Counted from the first letter of the stretch, positions 33,444-42,626 are shown. The stretch: 64,000 nucleotides of DNA from Paenibacillus antri (GCF_005765165.1 NZ_VCIW01000008.1:1-64000), one strand, 5' to 3'. Translations and numbers: made by a program. Notes: generated by a model not told the origin, from the letters alone.

Positions 33444-36314
33444 TTAGATCCGCGGCGCGTTCCACGCTCCGACGGAGATGCCGTCCAACGGGCATTCGCG
33501 CCTCGTCTGGAACGGGATCCCGCGCGCTTCGCCCGGATACAAGCCGAGGTCGTTGTCGCCGAGGTAGCTGCCCCAGTCGTCGTCGGGGAAGCCCTCGATC
33601 GTTACCCGCACCGCCGGGACCGCGCCGACGTTGCGGATACGTATCTCGCCCGCGGTTCCGTCGGCGCTGCGCTCGAGCGACCACTCCAGCCGCGCTTCGG
33701 GCAAGCGCCGCATCGGCGCGTCCGGCAGGCTCGCGTACAAGTCGAACGCTTCGGCGGCTTGTTCGCCGGGGTATTCGTTTTCCGCGTTGCCGGTGTGACG
33801 CCCTTCGAACGCGAGCAGCTCCTCCGACTTCGCCTGCGCGTTGAACCAATACCATTGGTCCGCGACGAGCGAGCCGTCCGCGGCCCGCAGCGCCACCGCC
33901 AGCAGGAACGGCCGGATCCGCTCATCCTCGGCCAGCGCTATGGCGACGCGATCGACCGAGACGACCGCATTCGGCGCGAGCGTCAGTCCTTCGTACCGGT
34001 TCGACCACAGCTCGATCAGGTCGCTGCCGTACAGCGTCGCGCTCACCGATGCGCCGTCCAGCGTCTCCCGCGTCTCGTTCGCCGCATGAATGCCGGCCTC
34101 GAACGTCTCCCCCGCCGCCCAGCCGTTCATCTTCGCGTACGTCGCGAAAGCCGAACGCGGCCGGCACGCCTGCATCGCTCGGTAATACGACAGCTTCGGC
34201 GTTCCGTAGTAATCGATGATCCCCCAAGAATGCCCCGGGAACAGATCCGTGAATTTGTAATACCAAAATCCCGACTTCGTTACGCCCGCCCCGGCGCGCT
34301 GGATTTCCGCGGTAAACCGCAGCGTCTCCCCCTGCGCCGTCTGCGAGTAAGCGATGTAGTCGTCCCAATCGCGGATCGGACCGTACGCGCCGTAGCGCAT
34401 CACCTTGATGACGTCCTTCAAGCTGAACTGGTGAGAGTGCGCCAGCAGCCCCCGACTGTCTTCCGTCGGCGGCCACGACGCCAGCGCCTCCTCCGGCACG
34501 TAGCGAAGGCAGCTGTCTCGATTCGGCATGCTCGGAATGCCGTACTCGCCGTACATGACCGACGGCATGGCGAGCGTCGCCGCGTCCATCGGCTCGCCGA
34601 AATGGTAGACGTGCCAATTGTGCACGCTGCCGCCCCACGGGTCGGTGCGATGGTACGGACGCGACGGATCGAACCGGCGGCAGCGGCGTCCGACCAGGAA
34701 CAAGCCTTCGTCGGCGCCGCCGTGCGGGCCGTTCTCGTTGCCGCCGCCCCACATGACGAGCGACGGATGGCTGCGCAGCCGCTTCACCGATCGCGTCACC
34801 TGACGGTCCAAGACGCCGAGGTCCGTATGCGGCGAATCGGGAGGACCCCAACATAACGGGAACTCTTGATACACCATAATGCCCTTCTCGTCGCACATCC
34901 GGTAGAAGAAGTCCCCTTCCACCAGCCCTCCGCCCCAAGCGCGGAGCATCTGCACGTTGCCGCGGCGAGCCAGCTCGAGCAGTCGCTCGTACAACGCTTC
35001 GTTCTGCTCCAGCATCGGGTCCGGCCAGCACCAATTCGCGCCCTTAATGAACATCGGGACGCCGTTCACGACGAACTGCCAGCGGTATTCGGTCTCCGGC
35101 GCCGTGTCCGCGAAGGGGCGCAGCTCGATCGTGCGCACGCCGAAGTCGACGGCGATCGCGTCGACCGCCTCCGCCGCGTCTTCGGCGTCGCGCACGGCCA
35201 GCGTCAACGTATATAACGCCGGGTCGCCGTAACCGACCGGCCACCAGAGCGCCGGGTCCGGCAGCTCGACGTCTGCCTCGAACTCGTTCCGGCCGTAGCT
35301 CGCCTCGACGGCGCTCCGGAACCGCAGCGCCGACGCGGCGTCCGCCGGCGCCCCCTTGCGGCGGATGTCGCCTTCGACGACGACCGTCGCGCGGTCGGCC
35401 GAGCGGCTGTCCGCCGCGAACGCGATCCGGAGCTTCGCGGCGCCGCCTTCGATCGACGCCGTCGCGACGTACGGATCGACGATCGCGACGTCCGGCTCCG
35501 CCTGTACCCACACGTCCCTCCAGATGCCCATGGAGATCAGATGCCCGTAGTGCCATCCGAAGCCGGGGCTGCCCTTCAGCAAGCCGTTCCACGACTCAGG
35601 CGCCTGGTCGATGCGCATGACGAGCTCGTTCGGCCCGTCGTAACGGATCAAGCCGGTAATGTCGAGGTCCGGTCCGCCGAACATCCCCTTGTGGTGGCCG
35701 AGCGACGCGCCGTTGAAGAAGACGGTGCCGGAATAATCGAGCCCGTCGAAGCGCAGCGTCAGCCGCTTGCCCCGCCACGCGGGCGGCGTCTCGAACGTCT
35801 TCGCGAACCACCAGTCCCGGCGTTCGACGCGCGTGCGGCGGAACCAGAGCGGACGCTCCTTCGGTTCGCCATGCGCCTCGAGCTCGTCGATCGTATTCGT
35901 GTTCCACAGCGGATCTTCGAGCAGCCCGAGCTCGACGAGCGCCTTCTGCACCGTCGTAGGCACCTGCACCTCGTGCCACGCGCTGCGGTCGAACCCCGGC
36001 GCGTACCACTTCTCGATCATGCCCGGACTCGCCTTCGCTCTTCGACCGAACCACCCCGTGTTCGGCGCGGGGTCGCCCGGATCGGCCGGATCGCAGTCGA
36101 TCATGCGCCAGGCGCCGGACAGACAGAGCCGCTCCGCTCGATGCGCCGGCATGGCGCCGCTCGCCGGCTCGACGATCGCCGTCCGGCGCGGAATGCGGCT
36201 CTCCGCCTCGATGAGCGCGTCCCCGTGCAGCGAGGAGCTTGCGTATGCTTCGTCCTGAACCTCGTCGAGGTACCGCTTTCCGTCGACGGGACGATAATAG
36301 GATAAGGTGGACAT
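33444..36314 (-). CDS. Glycoside hydrolase family 2, beta-mannosidase-like
   Basis: A 956-aa GH2 enzyme: N-terminal sugar-binding jelly roll (about 35-230, LRFDGLDYSGTVFFNGASLG), Ig-like domain (about 235-345), TIM barrel (about 345-690), C-terminal beta-sandwich domains. The catalytic acid/base Glu is in MWGGGNENGPHGG (about residue 525) and the probable nucleophile Glu in MYGEYGIP (about 589). GNWCWPDPM and the WGGGLVEGD loop match beta-mannosidases rather than beta-galactosidases. No signal peptide, so mannosyl-oligosaccharides are probably cleaved in the cytoplasm. ATG at 36314 follows AAGGGG. Its neighbourhood with GH42 suggests mannan/galactomannan use. Confidence 0.88.
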   Translation of the reverse strand: MSTLSYYRPVDGKRYLDEVQDEAYASSSLHGDALIEAESRIPRRTAIVEPASGAMPAHRAERLCLSGAWRMIDCDPADPGDPAPNTGWFGRRAKASPGMIEKWYAPGFDRSAWHEVQVPTTVQKALVELGLLEDPLWNTNTIDELEAHGEPKERPLWFRRTRVERRDWWFAKTFETPPAWRGKRLTLRFDGLDYSGTVFFNGASLGHHKGMFGGPDLDITGLIRYDGPNELVMRIDQAPESWNGLLKGSPGFGWHYGHLISMGIWRDVWVQAEPDVAIVDPYVATASIEGGAAKLRIAFAADSRSADRATVVVEGDIRRKGAPADAASALRFRSAVEASYGRNEFEADVELPDPALWWPVGYGDPALYTLTLAVRDAEDAAEAVDAIAVDFGVRTIELRPFADTAPETEYRWQFVVNGVPMFIKGANWCWPDPMLEQNEALYERLLELARRGNVQMLRAWGGGLVEGDFFYRMCDEKGIMVYQEFPLCWGPPDSPHTDLGVLDRQVTRSVKRLRSHPSLVMWGGGNENGPHGGADEGLFLVGRRCRRFDPSRPYHRTDPWGGSVHNWHVYHFGEPMDAATLAMPSVMYGEYGIPSMPNRDSCLRYVPEEALASWPPTEDSRGLLAHSHQFSLKDVIKVMRYGAYGPIRDWDDYIAYSQTAQGETLRFTAEIQRAGAGVTKSGFWYYKFTDLFPGHSWGIIDYYGTPKLSYYRAMQACRPRSAFATYAKMNGWAAGETFEAGIHAANETRETLDGASVSATLYGSDLIELWSNRYEGLTLAPNAVVSVDRVAIALAEDERIRPFLLAVALRAADGSLVADQWYWFNAQAKSEELLAFEGRHTGNAENEYPGEQAAEAFDLYASLPDAPMRRLPEARLEWSLERSADGTAGEIRIRNVGAVPAVRVTIEGFPDDDWGSYLGDNDLGLYPGEARGIPFQTRRECPLDGISVGAWNAPRI

Positions 36315-36428
36315 GAAGGAGCCCCTTTTCTGATGAAGGATGAGAGGATTCCCCATTATTATCGAATGTGACGGAAAGGAAGTCAATCGTTTTTAATTGT
36401 TTGTTGTTGTTTGATGTTGCTTATTGAA

Positions 36429-36561
36429 ACGGAAAAGCTCCGGTCTATTTTGGCGAAACCCGCCTAAACCCGTGGTTCCGAGCAAATAAAAGGGAGCTTT
36501 TCCGCTCCGTTCGCCGATTTCGGCAGAAGAGGGGCGAATGAAGCGGAGCTTTTCCCGTTCG
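36429..36561. repeat. Interspersed GGAGCTTTTCC repeat cluster, locus 1
   Basis: Three copies of a short motif in both orientations: GGAAAAGCTCC (36431-36441), GGGAGCTTTTCCGCTCCG (36492-36509) and GGAGCTTTTCCCGTTCG (36545-36561). The last 17-mer is identical to one at 52285-52301. The 297-bp gap holds only this cluster and a terminator. Confidence 0.7.
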
Positions 36562-36576
36562 GGGCGAAGCGGCGCC

Positions 36577-36606
36577 AGAAAAAAAGAGGCGGCCGCAGCC
36601 GCCTCC
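36577..36606 (-). terminator. Terminator of the serine hydrolase gene
   Basis: Minus-strand GAGGCGGC-TGCG-GCCGCCTC stem followed by TTTTTTT, five nt after the stop codon. Confidence 0.9.
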
Positions 36607-36611
36607 CCGCC

Positions 36612-38057
36612 TTACTTGCGCGTCCCGCGAATCGGAGCCGCCTCCCGTTTCCCGAACGACACGTTCGGCGTAAGCTCGAGCTCGAGCTCCTCGGCGTCGT
36701 CGCCCTTCACGCGGCACGCGAGCGTGTGCGCGAACGGCGTCTCGACGAAGCGGATCGCGATCTCGAGCGTTCGCTCGTCCCGCCATGCGTACGCGCCGAC
36801 GACGCGCTCCGGCGCGTTCGAGTGGAAGCGCGTCTCGCCCTCGCTCCATGCGCCGCGCCCGATCGGCAGGCGGCCGTCGCCCCCGCGCGCGCCGATGACG
36901 ACGGTCGGTTGCCCGCCGTCGGGAAACTCGAAGCCGATCGAGGCGAGCTCCGCCCAGTTCGGCTCGAGCGCGTACGTTCGGCCGTCGAGCAGCCGCTCGC
37001 CGCTCGGCGACGACGACGCCGGCGGCGGATCCAGCCGCAGCGCCCCGAGGCGCGACGCCAACGCGTCGGCCGCGGCGGCGTCCGCCGGCAGCGCCTCCGC
37101 CGCCATCGCCGGCAGCAGCGTGTCCCATGCCGCGTTCAGAACGGCTTGCATATCGTTCGTCCCGCTCGTAATCGCGAGAACGGCGTCCTGCTCCGGCAGC
37201 ACGACGCAAAACTGCCCGAACGCCCCGTCCCCTCGATACGCGCCGTGCCGGCATCGCCAGAATTGGTAGCCGTAGCCTTGCGCCCAGTCGCTGTCCCCGC
37301 CGTCTCCGTTCGAGATGTGCTTGCGGCTCGCCTCCTCCGCCCAGCCGTACGGCAGCAGCTGCCGCCCGTTCCAGACGCCTCGCTGCAAGTACAGCTGGCC
37401 GAACTTGGCGATATCCTCCGTCGTCACGCTGAGCCCCCAGCCGCCGACGGCGATGCCGCGCGGGCACGACTCCCACGTGGCGCCTACGATGCCGAGCGGC
37501 GCCAGCAGACGGCTGTCTAAGTATTCCAGCAGCGACTGACCCGTCGCGCGGCGCAAAATCGCGGACAGCATGTACGTCGCGCCGCTGTTGTACACGAATT
37601 TCGTCCCGGGGGCGAACTCCACCGGCGCCGACAGGAACGCCTTCGCCCAATTGCCGTCGGTCGCCCCGTGCAGCGTCGGCTCGGCGGCATGTCCCGTCCC
37701 CATCATGAGCAAATCCCGGACGCGCATCTCCGCCAAACTCGGAGAAACGTCAGCCGGCAAATCCTCCTCGCCGAAAAACCCGACGACCCGGTCCTCCAGC
37801 GACAACAATCCTTCCGACAGCGCGAAGCCCACCGCCGTAGACGTAAAGCTCTTGCTAAGCGAAAACAACATATGCCGATCCGCCGCCCGGTACGGCGACC
37901 ACCAGCCCTCCGCGACGACGCGGCCGTGCCGCACCAGCATGAAGCTGTGCAGCTCCGACTTCCGTTCCCGCACCTCGTCCAAGAACGCTTCGATCGCGCC
38001 GGACCGAACGCCTTGCGCCTCGGGCGCGCTCCGCGGCAACGCCGCTCCGATTCCCAT
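36612..38057 (-). CDS. Serine hydrolase, class C beta-lactamase-like
   Basis: A 481-aa beta-lactamase/transpeptidase-like hydrolase of the penicillin-binding-protein fold. The catalytic SxxK tetrad is Ser66-Leu-Ser-Lys69 (SLSKSFTSTA) and the tyrosine is in VYNSGATY (Tyr156). No signal peptide is seen, so it is probably cytoplasmic, as in esterase EstB or 6-aminohexanoate-dimer-hydrolase relatives. A C-terminal beta domain (about 350-480) is added to the catalytic domain. ATG at 38057 follows GGGAGGG. Substrate unknown; proximity to glycosidases suggests it may remove ester or amide groups, but this is inference. Confidence 0.85.
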   Translation of the reverse strand: MGIGAALPRSAPEAQGVRSGAIEAFLDEVRERKSELHSFMLVRHGRVVAEGWWSPYRAADRHMLFSLSKSFTSTAVGFALSEGLLSLEDRVVGFFGEEDLPADVSPSLAEMRVRDLLMMGTGHAAEPTLHGATDGNWAKAFLSAPVEFAPGTKFVYNSGATYMLSAILRRATGQSLLEYLDSRLLAPLGIVGATWESCPRGIAVGGWGLSVTTEDIAKFGQLYLQRGVWNGRQLLPYGWAEEASRKHISNGDGGDSDWAQGYGYQFWRCRHGAYRGDGAFGQFCVVLPEQDAVLAITSGTNDMQAVLNAAWDTLLPAMAAEALPADAAAADALASRLGALRLDPPPASSSPSGERLLDGRTYALEPNWAELASIGFEFPDGGQPTVVIGARGGDGRLPIGRGAWSEGETRFHSNAPERVVGAYAWRDERTLEIAIRFVETPFAHTLACRVKGDDAEELELELTPNVSFGKREAAPIRGTRK

Positions 38058-38094
38058 GTCCGCTCACCCTCCCCCAAAACGGTACTTCTACATA

Positions 38095-38122
38095 ATTATA
38101 CCAGTTTCTTATCCGCCGGTAA
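38095..38122 (-). promoter_or_regulatory. Extended -10 promoter of the serine hydrolase gene
   Basis: Minus-strand CTGGTATAAT (TATAAT at 38095-38100) with -35-like TTACCG at 16 bp. A TG preceding the -10 box supports an extended -10 promoter. Confidence 0.55.
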
Positions 38123-38148
38123 GGGGTTGTCCGATGTTCGGACGAAAC

Positions 38149-38192
38149 AAAAAAAAGGCAGCCGCGGGCGTTACGCTTCCCCCGGGCTGCCG
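38149..38192 (-). terminator. Terminator overlapping the end of the kinase-like gene
   Basis: Minus-strand GGCAGCCCGGG … CCCGCGGCTGCC stem followed by eight T. Its upstream arm encodes the last codons (…GSPGEA), so the stop codon is in the loop. Confidence 0.88.
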
Positions 38193-38707
38193 ATCGCGAT
38201 GTGAACGTTGGCGTAATCGATCAACACGACTTTGTCTCGCTTCTCGTCGAGCCGTATATTTTTCTTTCTCGGCCGATTCCGCCTGCGCGTATATAAATCC
38301 CTGATGACGATGCCGGCCGCAAGAAACTCCTCGCAAATGCGGTCCAACTGCTCGACGTACCTATCCCTGAAAGGCACTCTCGCCGTCATTTTCTTCATGA
38401 CGACCCAGCCGTATCCGAAATCGACGATATCGCACAGATGCCGGCGCAGCTCCGGAGGGGATCGGTCGTAGAGCCATACCTCGTTCCCGTTGCACGCGAC
38501 GCCCTTCGGAACTTTCGCGACCTTCAAGACGAGTCCTTCGCCCGCGTCGAAGACGATCCGATGCTTGCCTGCGCCTGCGATCGGGTAAGGCAAGCCGATG
38601 CGAGCGATCGCCTCCTCGTTCGCGATCGACCCGGCCCGATCCGACTCCAAAGCTTCGATCCATGCCCGAATGCGCTCCTCGTCCGCTTCCGTAAGAACGA
38701 TACTCAT
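38171..38707 (-). CDS. Small protein-kinase-like fold protein (unassigned)
   Basis: A 178-aa protein I cannot name with certainty. It has features of a trimmed protein-kinase fold: VLKVAKV with Lys62 as candidate ATP-anchoring lysine, a helix-C-like NEVWLY (Glu76), a hinge-like WVVMKKM (101-107), IRDLY (Asp137) followed by Asn150, and VVLIDYAN (Asp164) resembling the HRD…N…DFG order. Spacing between Asp137 and Asn150 is longer than the usual five residues, filled by RRRNRPRK, and a glycine loop is unclear. It is about half normal kinase size, so it may be a minimal kinase (YrzF-like) or a pseudokinase. ATG at 38707 follows GGGGAGGGG. It is monocistronic. Confidence 0.6.
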   Translation of the reverse strand: MSIVLTEADEERIRAWIEALESDRAGSIANEEAIARIGLPYPIAGAGKHRIVFDAGEGLVLKVAKVPKGVACNGNEVWLYDRSPPELRRHLCDIVDFGYGWVVMKKMTARVPFRDRYVEQLDRICEEFLAAGIVIRDLYTRRRNRPRKKNIRLDEKRDKVVLIDYANVHIAIGSPGEA

Positions 38708-38824
38708 TCCGCTCCCCTCCCCATATCGTATATATCCATCGTATGGTAAATACGGGGCGCCCGAGTGGACGAGAGTATAGGTACGCGGAAGTGGAACGAT
38801 GGCGTAAGCCGGGTGCCTACCCTT

Positions 38825-39415
38825 CTACTTCCCCGCCTTAGGCTTCCGCGCGAAGGAGACGACGAGCGCGAGGCAAGCGACCGCGAGGGCGGCGATCGAC
38901 AGGTAGAGCGGAAGGCCGGTCTCCCCGGCGGCCGCGCTTTCCCCGCCGCCGCTCGGACGTACGGTCGTGACGGAGGCCGGTTTCTCGGCATCTTCGGCGC
39001 CTACCCACTCGACGACCGTACCGTCTCCATACGACTGGTAGGCTTTCCAGACCAGCGATTCCGCTTGCTCGCCGACCCTTCCCGACATATAGAACTCCGC
39101 GAATTCCGTCGGAGACAATCCGTCGCCCTCCGCGGTCCAGGTCACGCTCGTCACCTTCCCCGTATCGTCCGTCGCCAGCTCGTACGTCCAGCCCGGCTTC
39201 GGCTCCACGCGGGAGACGGTCGCCTCCTCCGGAATTCGGACCTCCACCTTCACCGTCGGGGTCGCTTCCTCCTCGCTCGGCACGCGAACCGCGAACTTCT
39301 CGTACGCCCCCGGCTCGACCTCCTTCGGCCATACCGTGACGTGCGCGCTCGCGATGCCGCCGAACAATCCGATCGACAAGAGGCAGGCGACCGCCAAACT
39401 CATTCCCTTTTTCAT
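38825..39415 (-). CDS. ycnI: Copper-binding YcnI family protein (DUF1775)
   Basis: A 196-aa extracytoplasmic copper protein. A signal peptide (1-24) ends just before His25 in SAHVTVWP, which becomes the mature N-terminus; in the YcnI family this histidine coordinates Cu(II) with a conserved Trp nearby. The DUF1775 domain covers 25-145 (PGAYEKFAVRVPSEE, GWTYELA), then a Ser/Gly-rich linker and a C-terminal membrane anchor (about 170-188). It follows ycnJ with an 18-bp gap, forming a copper uptake or trafficking operon as in Bacillus subtilis. No YcnK repressor gene is nearby. Confidence 0.93.
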   Translation of the reverse strand: MKKGMSLAVACLLSIGLFGGIASAHVTVWPKEVEPGAYEKFAVRVPSEEEATPTVKVEVRIPEEATVSRVEPKPGWTYELATDDTGKVTSVTWTAEGDGLSPTEFAEFYMSGRVGEQAESLVWKAYQSYGDGTVVEWVGAEDAEKPASVTTVRPSGGGESAAAGETGLPLYLSIAALAVACLALVVSFARKPKAGK

Positions 39416-39433
39416 TCGCTGACAGCTCCTTCT

Positions 39434-41014
39434 TTAATATGTGGTCCACCGCTTCTCGAACACGGTTTCGTCGTCGTTCGCGTCCAAAATCCGCAGCTGG
39501 ACGTTCCACCTTCCGGGGAACGGCGGGTACGGTCCTTCGGCGCGATAGGCGCCGTCGCCGCCGGAACGTTCCAACGGAACAAGGATCGAAGCAACCTCCC
39601 TGCGGTCGAGGCTGGACAACAGCAGCGTTACGCGCTTCGGCGGCGCTCCGTCTTCGTCCGTCGATTCGACGTCGAACCGGAACGCGTGCATGCCCTCCCC
39701 CGCGGGAACGAGCTGCGCGGCGACCATGACCGTCCCGTGCATGTCGTGCCAGTCGAGGGTCTTATTTTCCGGCACTGGATTCAGGTACGTAAACGCGCTG
39801 GCCAAGCCTGCGATGACGAGCATCAATCCCGCGTCCAGCAAGAGCAGCGGCCTAAGCGCCCGCTCGCGGCCGGACCGCCGCATCGACCTTCGAAGCAAGC
39901 CCCCCGCGATCGCGACCAACGCCGTGGCGCACACCTTCGCGACGAGCAGTCTGCCCCATGCCGCATCCAGCAAATAACTTACCTTCGGTACGTACAGCAA
40001 GGTTAGGATCGTGCCCGAGAAGGCAAGCGCCAGGACGCTAATCAGCGCGGCGCTCGAGAACGCCGGCGCGAACGCCGCGGCGGCGTCCCGGTGCCTTCTC
40101 CAAAATGCGACAAGAAACAAAAGCCCCCCCGCCCACAACGCCGCTCCCAACAAATGAATGCCGTTCGACGCGATCGCAAGTCCTCGCGGGTCGTGCGCCC
40201 ATGGGTGCCCCGCCATGCTCTTGGCGGTAACGAGGAGCAGGATCCAACCCGCGTCCGCGAGCTTCCAACGCCCGAGCAGGGGGACCCCGATCGCCGTAAG
40301 CCCGAGCATCGCGACGGCCGCCGTCCCGGCGGAGGTCCCGACGAGGGCCGACAGCGCGCCGTCCCACGTCGTTGCCCGGATGTCGCGCAGCCAAACGAAC
40401 GCATACGCGATTTGCGCGGCCAGGAAGACAAGCAGGATGCGCCGGAGCCAGCGCCGGTACCGCAGGCGGACGCCCTCGTCCGCGTTCGCGGCGATCCAAG
40501 CGCCCCAACCGACCCAGCCGACCGCGAAGAGCATGCTTACATACAACACCCCTCTGACGAGGAAAAAGATCGCATCCGGCCGTCCCGCCGTCGGATCGTC
40601 GGGCAAACCCGAACCCGCGGCTTCCTGATCCCTGCCGACGGTAAAGAAATAGGAGCCCGCGACGGGATGGCCGTCGGCCGATATGACGCTGTAGGATACC
40701 GTGTACCGCCCTTCCGCTTCGCCGGGGAACGGGACGGAGATGCGTTTGCGGTCATCGCTCATCCTCGCCCCCGGCGTACGCAGTTCGTTTCCCTCGGCGT
40801 CGAACACTTTGATAAAATAAAGTCGGCTCTCGAGCCGTTCGTTGAACGTTACCGCGACGGCGTCCGGAACGGCGTCGAGCTCGTCGCCGTGGGACGGCTC
40901 GGACGCGATCAGAGAGGCGTGCGCCTCGGCGCGGATCGGAATCGCGACCGCGATCGCCGCCGCCAAGATGATGAAGACCAGCGTCCATAGTCTCGCGCGA
41001 CCTATCGCTCTCAT
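39434..41014 (-). CDS. ycnJ: CopC-CopD fusion copper transport protein YcnJ
   Basis: A 526-aa membrane protein. After a signal/TM segment (8-28), mature His32 starts the CopC domain (32-125; EAHASLIASEPSHGDEL, SVISADGHPVAGSYFF), with its copper-binding His residues. The CopD domain follows with about eight helices (150-395), including GHPWAHDP and NGIHLLGAALWAGGL. A C-terminal beta-sandwich (about 415-525, DWHDMHGTVMVAAQLVPAGEG) completes the YcnJ architecture. It is a probable copper importer in the cytoplasmic membrane and is the first gene of ycnJI. Its start faces the divergent two-component operon across 141 bp. Confidence 0.93.
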   Translation of the reverse strand: MRAIGRARLWTLVFIILAAAIAVAIPIRAEAHASLIASEPSHGDELDAVPDAVAVTFNERLESRLYFIKVFDAEGNELRTPGARMSDDRKRISVPFPGEAEGRYTVSYSVISADGHPVAGSYFFTVGRDQEAAGSGLPDDPTAGRPDAIFFLVRGVLYVSMLFAVGWVGWGAWIAANADEGVRLRYRRWLRRILLVFLAAQIAYAFVWLRDIRATTWDGALSALVGTSAGTAAVAMLGLTAIGVPLLGRWKLADAGWILLLVTAKSMAGHPWAHDPRGLAIASNGIHLLGAALWAGGLLFLVAFWRRHRDAAAAFAPAFSSAALISVLALAFSGTILTLLYVPKVSYLLDAAWGRLLVAKVCATALVAIAGGLLRRSMRRSGRERALRPLLLLDAGLMLVIAGLASAFTYLNPVPENKTLDWHDMHGTVMVAAQLVPAGEGMHAFRFDVESTDEDGAPPKRVTLLLSSLDRREVASILVPLERSGGDGAYRAEGPYPPFPGRWNVQLRILDANDDETVFEKRWTTY

Positions 41015-41116
41015 TCGGACGATGACCCCTCCCTTCCCTGAATCTCCGACCCAGTATACCGTCGGCGGGACGCGTTGGGTATCGCTCGAACGGGTGATTT
41101 TCCGAATCGCGATTGT

Positions 41117-41125
41117 TGGTACAAT
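41117..41125 (+). promoter_or_regulatory. Extended -10 promoter of the HK-RR-PRTase operon
   Basis: TGGTACAAT (TG at 41117, TACAAT at 41120-41125), 31 bp before the TTG start of the histidine kinase, with no strong -35. Its position argues that the longer open frame beginning at 41075 is not the true start. Confidence 0.5.
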
Positions 41126-41155
41126 GAAGGAATCGATTCCATCGGGGGTGTCTTT

Positions 41156-41962
41156 TTGACGTATCGCACGCTGAAGCTATTTACGATCCTGCTCCCGCCC
41201 GTCATTATCGGCGGCTTCGAGTTCATCAGGCATGATTGGCTCATTTCCCACTTGTCGATGGACATGGGCAATGTGTATATTACCGCGCTGACGCTTCTCC
41301 TTTCGTATTTGTTCGCGACGTGGATGTTCAAGAAGATCGAGCGGATGAACCGCCGGCTGGCCGCCGCGGAAGCGGAGCGGGCCGTCTTCGAGGAGCGGGA
41401 GCGCCTCGCCAGCGAATTGCACGACAATATCGCGCAAACGTTGTTCTTCCTGAACGTAAAATTAAAGAAGGGCGAATGGGCGGAGGCCGAGTCGGCGGTA
41501 GCGGAAATCGACCGCAACGTTCGGCAAGCCATATTCAATCTCCGATCCAAGCCCGACGAGGCGGGGTCGCTGGCCGCGCGGCTGCGCAAGTGGCTCTCCG
41601 AATGGCAGACGGCGTCCGGCGTCGACGTCGACTTGGAGCTTCGGATCGAAGAGCAATACTTTACGGTCGCCGAGGAGGTGCTGCTGTTCGGGATCGTGCA
41701 GGAGGCGCTGACGAACATTCGCAAGCATTCGAACGCGACGAAGACGGATATTCGCTTCGTTACGGCTCCGAACGAGTGGCGCCTGACCATTCGAGACAAC
41801 GGAACGGGCATGCGGCAAGCGCCCCGGACCGAGAACACGTACGGGCTGTCGCTCATGAGCGACCGGGTCAGGAACGTAGGAGCCTCGCTCGAGATCGAAT
41901 CTCTAGACGGGCAAGGGACGAACATTACCGTGCGTGGGCGGAAAGGAGCGGCGGGGAGATGA
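41156..41962 (+). CDS. Sensor histidine kinase, NarL/LiaS type
   Basis: A 268-aa membrane kinase with two N-terminal transmembrane helices (about 5-22 and 40-60) separated by a short external loop, a coiled-coil linker (RMNRRLAAAEAERAVFEERE) and a HisKA_3 dimerisation domain with phospho-acceptor His in ASELHDNIAQTLFF. The HATPase_c domain follows: VQEALTNIRKHSNAT (N box), IRDNGTGM (G1) and TYGLSLMSDR (G2). TTG at 41156 is preceded by GGGGGTG; a longer frame from 41075 would place the promoter inside it. Its stop overlaps the response regulator start (ATGA). With so little extracellular part it is probably an intramembrane-sensing kinase. Confidence 0.9.
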   Translation: MTYRTLKLFTILLPPVIIGGFEFIRHDWLISHLSMDMGNVYITALTLLLSYLFATWMFKKIERMNRRLAAAEAERAVFEERERLASELHDNIAQTLFFLNVKLKKGEWAEAESAVAEIDRNVRQAIFNLRSKPDEAGSLAARLRKWLSEWQTASGVDVDLELRIEEQYFTVAEEVLLFGIVQEALTNIRKHSNATKTDIRFVTAPNEWRLTIRDNGTGMRQAPRTENTYGLSLMSDRVRNVGASLEIESLDGQGTNITVRGRKGAAGR

Positions 41963-42606
41963 ATCCGTATCGCGTATTGATCGTAGACGACCACCCGCTC
42001 GCGCGGAGCGCCGTTCGCTCGATCTTGGAGTCCTCTTCCCGATACGTCGTCGTCGGGGAAGCCGGCAACGGCATGGACGCTTACGAGCGGTGCGGAACGC
42101 TGCGGCCCGACTTGGTCCTCATGGACATCAACATGCCCGGGTGGAACGGACTGGAGACGACGCGGCGCATGAAGCAGACGTACCCGCTCGTGAAGGTCGT
42201 CATTCTCAGCGTGTCGGACGACGTCGCCGACCTGTTCGCGGCCATTCAATTCGGGGCGCAGGGGTATTTGATGAAAAATATGGAGCCGGACCATTGGATC
42301 GAATATTTGGACTCTTTGTTCGAGGGGAAGGACGACGTGTCGCGCGGCATGGCCGGGAAGATGCTGCGCCGATTCCGGGGAGGCGCCGAGGAAGAGCGCG
42401 ACGACGACGTCCGTCTGACGGACCGCGAGAAGGAAATTTTGACCTACATCGCCGGCGGCGGCACGAATAAACAGATCGCGGACCGCCTCTCCATTACCGA
42501 AAACACGGTGAAGACGCATATTAAGCACTTGCTCGAGAAGCTCCGGCTGCAGAATCGGGTGCAGCTTGCTTCTTATGCGTTCACGAAGGGCATGCAAGGG
42601 AAATAA
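41959..42606 (+). CDS. Response regulator, NarL/LuxR family
   Basis: A 215-aa regulator: receiver domain (1-120) with the acidic pair in IVDDHP, phospho-acceptor Asp in LVLMDINMPG and Lys in YLMKNME; LuxR-type HTH (about 150-210; LTDREKEILTYIAGG, TNKQIADRLSITENTVKTHI). ATG at 41959 overlaps the kinase stop by 4 nt, showing coupling with its cognate kinase. Targets are not known; the closest are its own operon and divergent ycnJI. Confidence 0.95.
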   Translation: MNPYRVLIVDDHPLARSAVRSILESSSRYVVVGEAGNGMDAYERCGTLRPDLVLMDINMPGWNGLETTRRMKQTYPLVKVVILSVSDDVADLFAAIQFGAQGYLMKNMEPDHWIEYLDSLFEGKDDVSRGMAGKMLRRFRGGAEEERDDDVRLTDREKEILTYIAGGGTNKQIADRLSITENTVKTHIKHLLEKLRLQNRVQLASYAFTKGMQGK

Positions 42607-42626
42607 AGCGATAGGGAGGGAATCCG

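Noticed and set aside
41075-41155. Longer N-terminus for the copper-adjacent histidine kinase
   Set aside because: The extra 27 residues would be encoded across a TGGTACAAT promoter element, lack a ribosome binding site and precede the first membrane helix without a recognisable motif.
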